Shown piece by piece: positions 5,715 to 7,279 of a DNA stretch of 7,279 bases. The position numbers and the translations under genes were made by a program. The stretch comes from Acidimicrobium sp. BACL17 MAG-120823-bin42 (GTDB lineage Bacteria; Actinomycetota; Acidimicrobiia; Acidimicrobiales; Ilumatobacteraceae), in assembly GCA_001438985.1 (NCBI GenBank), contig LIAZ01000060.1:1-7279 (forward strand), read 5' to 3'. Every line of letters begins with the position of its first letter. The stretch's first letter is position 1. The notes beneath the pieces were generated by a model. The model was not told the origin of the DNA. It worked only from the letters and a program-made list of their open reading frames with translations, and made no database searches.

Positions 5715-6815
5715 ATGTCAGCACCAGAAATTAGAGGTCTCCAAAAGAGCTTTACGCGAGATGAGTACACCTCTCCCCAAATTTTCGCATCAGAACTCGA
5801 AACCATTTTCAGCAAACACTGGTGTTATGTAGGCAGAGCCGACAAGTTGTCACATATTGGCGACCGAATGGTGTGCAACGTGGGAAGCGAAAGCATCTTG
5901 ATTGTGCGCAATCGCGAAAGCCAACTACGCGCGTACTTCAATGTGTGTCAGCATCGCGGATCACAACTATGTGATGAAAGTGGATCAGGTTATGGAGCAG
6001 CAATCACCTGCCCTTACCACGCGTGGAGTTACTCATTAGACGGAAAACTTGTCGGCGCAATCCATCACGAAAAAGAGTCATTTGATCGTGAATGCATTTC
6101 ACTAAAACAAGTTCGAGTAGACGAATGGCAGGGCTGCTTGTTTGTTTGTTTGGATAATGACGAAGTGCCATTGCTTACCTGGCTTGAAAACATGTTCAGC
6201 AAGCCACTTGACCTAGACAAGTTTGGAATGGCTGGCCTGAAGAGCGTCCGAACCACTGTTGATGAGGCACAAGCCAACTGGAAAGTACTTGTAGAAAATT
6301 ACTCAGAATGTCTCCACTGCTCAGTCGTCCATCCAGAGTTCTGCGAGCTCGTGCCCGTGTTTGCAACTGGTCGAACCATTGATAGAGACAGAGACGATTG
6401 GGGTGCAAATTTGGCTGATGGAGTGAACTCCATTTCGTTTAAGCAAAACCAAGGGCTAACGCTCATTCCGGGCATGGACGACAAATCGCTCTTTGGCGCT
6501 TACGTCTACCCAAACATGTTGATCGATGTCTCACCGGACTCGGTAGCGGTAACCACGTATATCCCGCGCTCTCCCACCCACACCACGGTCATTACTGACT
6601 ACCTTTTTCCCGCCGATATGGCCGCCGACTCCAGCATGGACCTAAATGCGGTGATCGATTTCAACGATTTGGTGAACCACCAGGACATCGCGGTTTCCGA
6701 GCGGGTGCAGCGTGGGGCTGCCTCATCGGCCTTCAAACAGGCGTATCACACCGAAATGGAAAAGTACGCACAAGGCTTCGTCAAGCAATACCGCCAAGAC
6801 ACCCAAACCAGCTAG
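5715..6815 (+). CDS. Rieske non-heme iron oxygenase, quaternary-amine type
   Basis: A 366-residue oxygenase alpha subunit. The N-terminal Rieske domain binds a 2Fe-2S cluster through C78 and H80 (CQHRG) and C99 and H102 (CPYHAW). The catalytic domain carries NWKVLVENYSECLHCSVVHPEF (188-209), giving mononuclear iron ligands H201 and H206, with D324 in NHQDIAVSERVQRG as the carboxylate ligand. The residue linking cluster and iron centre is Glu198 rather than the usual Asp. This is known for carnitine oxygenase CntA and seen in the choline monooxygenase/glycine-betaine GbcA group, so a quaternary or methylated amine substrate is a reasonable inference. No small beta subunit and no ferredoxin reductase lie nearby, so electrons must come from a partner encoded elsewhere. 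It is the last gene of the oxygenase unit, has a good Shine-Dalgarno, and its TAG stop shares CTAG with the stop of the convergent aminotransferase. The exact substrate is unknown. Confidence 0.92.
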   Translation: MSAPEIRGLQKSFTRDEYTSPQIFASELETIFSKHWCYVGRADKLSHIGDRMVCNVGSESILIVRNRESQLRAYFNVCQHRGSQLCDESGSGYGAAITCPYHAWSYSLDGKLVGAIHHEKESFDRECISLKQVRVDEWQGCLFVCLDNDEVPLLTWLENMFSKPLDLDKFGMAGLKSVRTTVDEAQANWKVLVENYSECLHCSVVHPEFCELVPVFATGRTIDRDRDDWGANLADGVNSISFKQNQGLTLIPGMDDKSLFGAYVYPNMLIDVSPDSVAVTTYIPRSPTHTTVITDYLFPADMAADSSMDLNAVIDFNDLVNHQDIAVSERVQRGAASSAFKQAYHTEMEKYAQGFVKQYRQDTQTS

Positions 6816-7279
6816 TTATAACTTCCCACTGCAAAATCTGCCGAGATTCGGTCGCTTAATTGCGAAAGACATTGACCAAAGCTGTCCATATTGTCGAGCC
6901 ATTGATCTGCGTGTGCTCGTCGATGAGCGACTGAAAGGGTGATTGATTCGCTTTTTCCCCATGGTGGCAAAAACACTCCACCATTAAATTGCTTCAAGAA
7001 GTGCAGATGGCTGACTGCCGTGTTGAAGGAAAGAAACTTGCGATAACTGGTTGCAACCTCTGCATTAAAAACGATGCATACTTTGAATCCAAAGTGATAG
7101 CCATAAGCAGGCTGCCCATGATTTTTTAAAATTTCGAGTGATTGCTGCAAAATATATGATCCAACTTCATCGGCCTGTTGATAGGCCTCAGCAGTAAGCA
7201 CTTCACACAGCATCGCCTTTGCTGACGCCATCGTCAGTGGGTTGCCGTTAAACGTGCCTACCTGGCTGTAAATACCATC
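6812..7279 (-). CDS. class III PLP aminotransferase (GSA-aminomutase-like), C-terminal part
   Basis: The C-terminal 155 residues of a fold-type I, class III aminotransferase; the 5' part, including the PLP lysine, is beyond the right edge. The frame stays open to the window end and begins DGIYSQVGTFNGNPLTMASA, whose GTFNGNP motif is the conserved loop whose Thr contacts the PLP phosphate from the neighbouring subunit. The small C-terminal domain follows, with GGVFLPPWGKSESITLSVAH close to glutamate-1-semialdehyde aminomutase-like enzymes, in which this segment is usually GVYLPPS. These enzymes move an amino group between an amine or amino acid and a keto acid or aldehyde; GSA-like relatives outside heme synthesis are common in catabolic clusters. 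The ATG at 7231 is internal, not the start. The tail is AT-rich (23/60 G+C at 7081-7140). It converges on the Rieske gene with a 4-bp overlap. Whether it belongs to the oxygenase pathway is open. Confidence 0.9.
   Translation of the reverse strand, partial: DGIYSQVGTFNGNPLTMASAKAMLCEVLTAEAYQQADEVGSYILQQSLEILKNHGQPAYGYHFGFKVCIVFNAEVATSYRKFLSFNTAVSHLHFLKQFNGGVFLPPWGKSESITLSVAHRRAHADQWLDNMDSFGQCLSQLSDRISADFAVGSYN

Noticed and set aside
6712..6942. 76-codon + strand frame with a CPYC motif across the Rieske/aminotransferase junction
   Set aside because: It overlaps the conserved C-termini of both genes in other frames and has no start signal; the CPYC is chance.
7229..7231. ATG as the start of a 139-residue protein on the minus strand
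   Set aside because: The frame continues to the window edge with the conserved GTFNGNPLT motif directly before this Met, so it is internal to a class III aminotransferase.
1..7279. CRISPR array, tRNA/rRNA gene, insertion sequence
   Set aside because: Reading both strands, I saw no regularly spaced repeats, tRNA cloverleaf, terminal inverted repeats or transposase motifs; coding covers nearly all of the window.

Overview
The window looks like chromosomal DNA of an actinobacterium. The leucyl-tRNA synthetase at the left end has the long actinobacterial form, and three of the five gene starts visible have no Shine-Dalgarno but carry a TAnnnT hexamer exactly 6 nt before the start codon, the leaderless arrangement common in Actinomycetota. 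Base composition is moderate and uneven: 37/60 G+C at 121-180, but 23/60 at 4681-4740 and at 7081-7140. An Acidimicrobiia-like aquatic lineage would fit, but that placement is inference.

Layout: (1) 1-2711, + strand, leuS without its extreme 5' end. (2) 2706-4246, - strand, a two-gene unit: an SDR oxidoreductase followed 2 bp later by a luciferase-like (F420/flavin-type) oxidoreductase, which runs tail-to-tail into leuS with a 6-bp overlap. (3) 4247-4286, a 40-bp divergent promoter region with overlapping leaderless-type promoters. (4) 4287-6815, + strand, three tightly packed genes: an HD-domain protein with a PhnZ/MIOX-like metal-ligand layout, a PhyH-family Fe(II)/2-oxoglutarate dioxygenase, and a Rieske non-heme iron oxygenase of the quaternary-amine type. 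(5) 6812-7279, - strand, the C-terminal part of a class III (PLP) aminotransferase, converging on the Rieske gene with a shared CTAG.

The exciting part is region 4. Three different iron oxygenase folds sit in one compact transcription unit. A PhyH hydroxylase beside an HD diiron oxygenase is the layout of the PhnY/PhnZ phosphonate pathway, in which one enzyme hydroxylates the carbon next to phosphorus and the other cleaves the C-P bond. A Rieske enzyme with a Glu bridge (ENYxEC) is typical of oxygenases that demethylate or cleave quaternary amines such as glycine betaine, carnitine and choline. Together they suggest a catabolic route for a small, polar, perhaps methylated-amine or phosphonate metabolite, with the SDR, LLM and aminotransferase as possible further steps. 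The substrate cannot be read from the sequence, and no transporter, regulator or Rieske reductase lies in the window.
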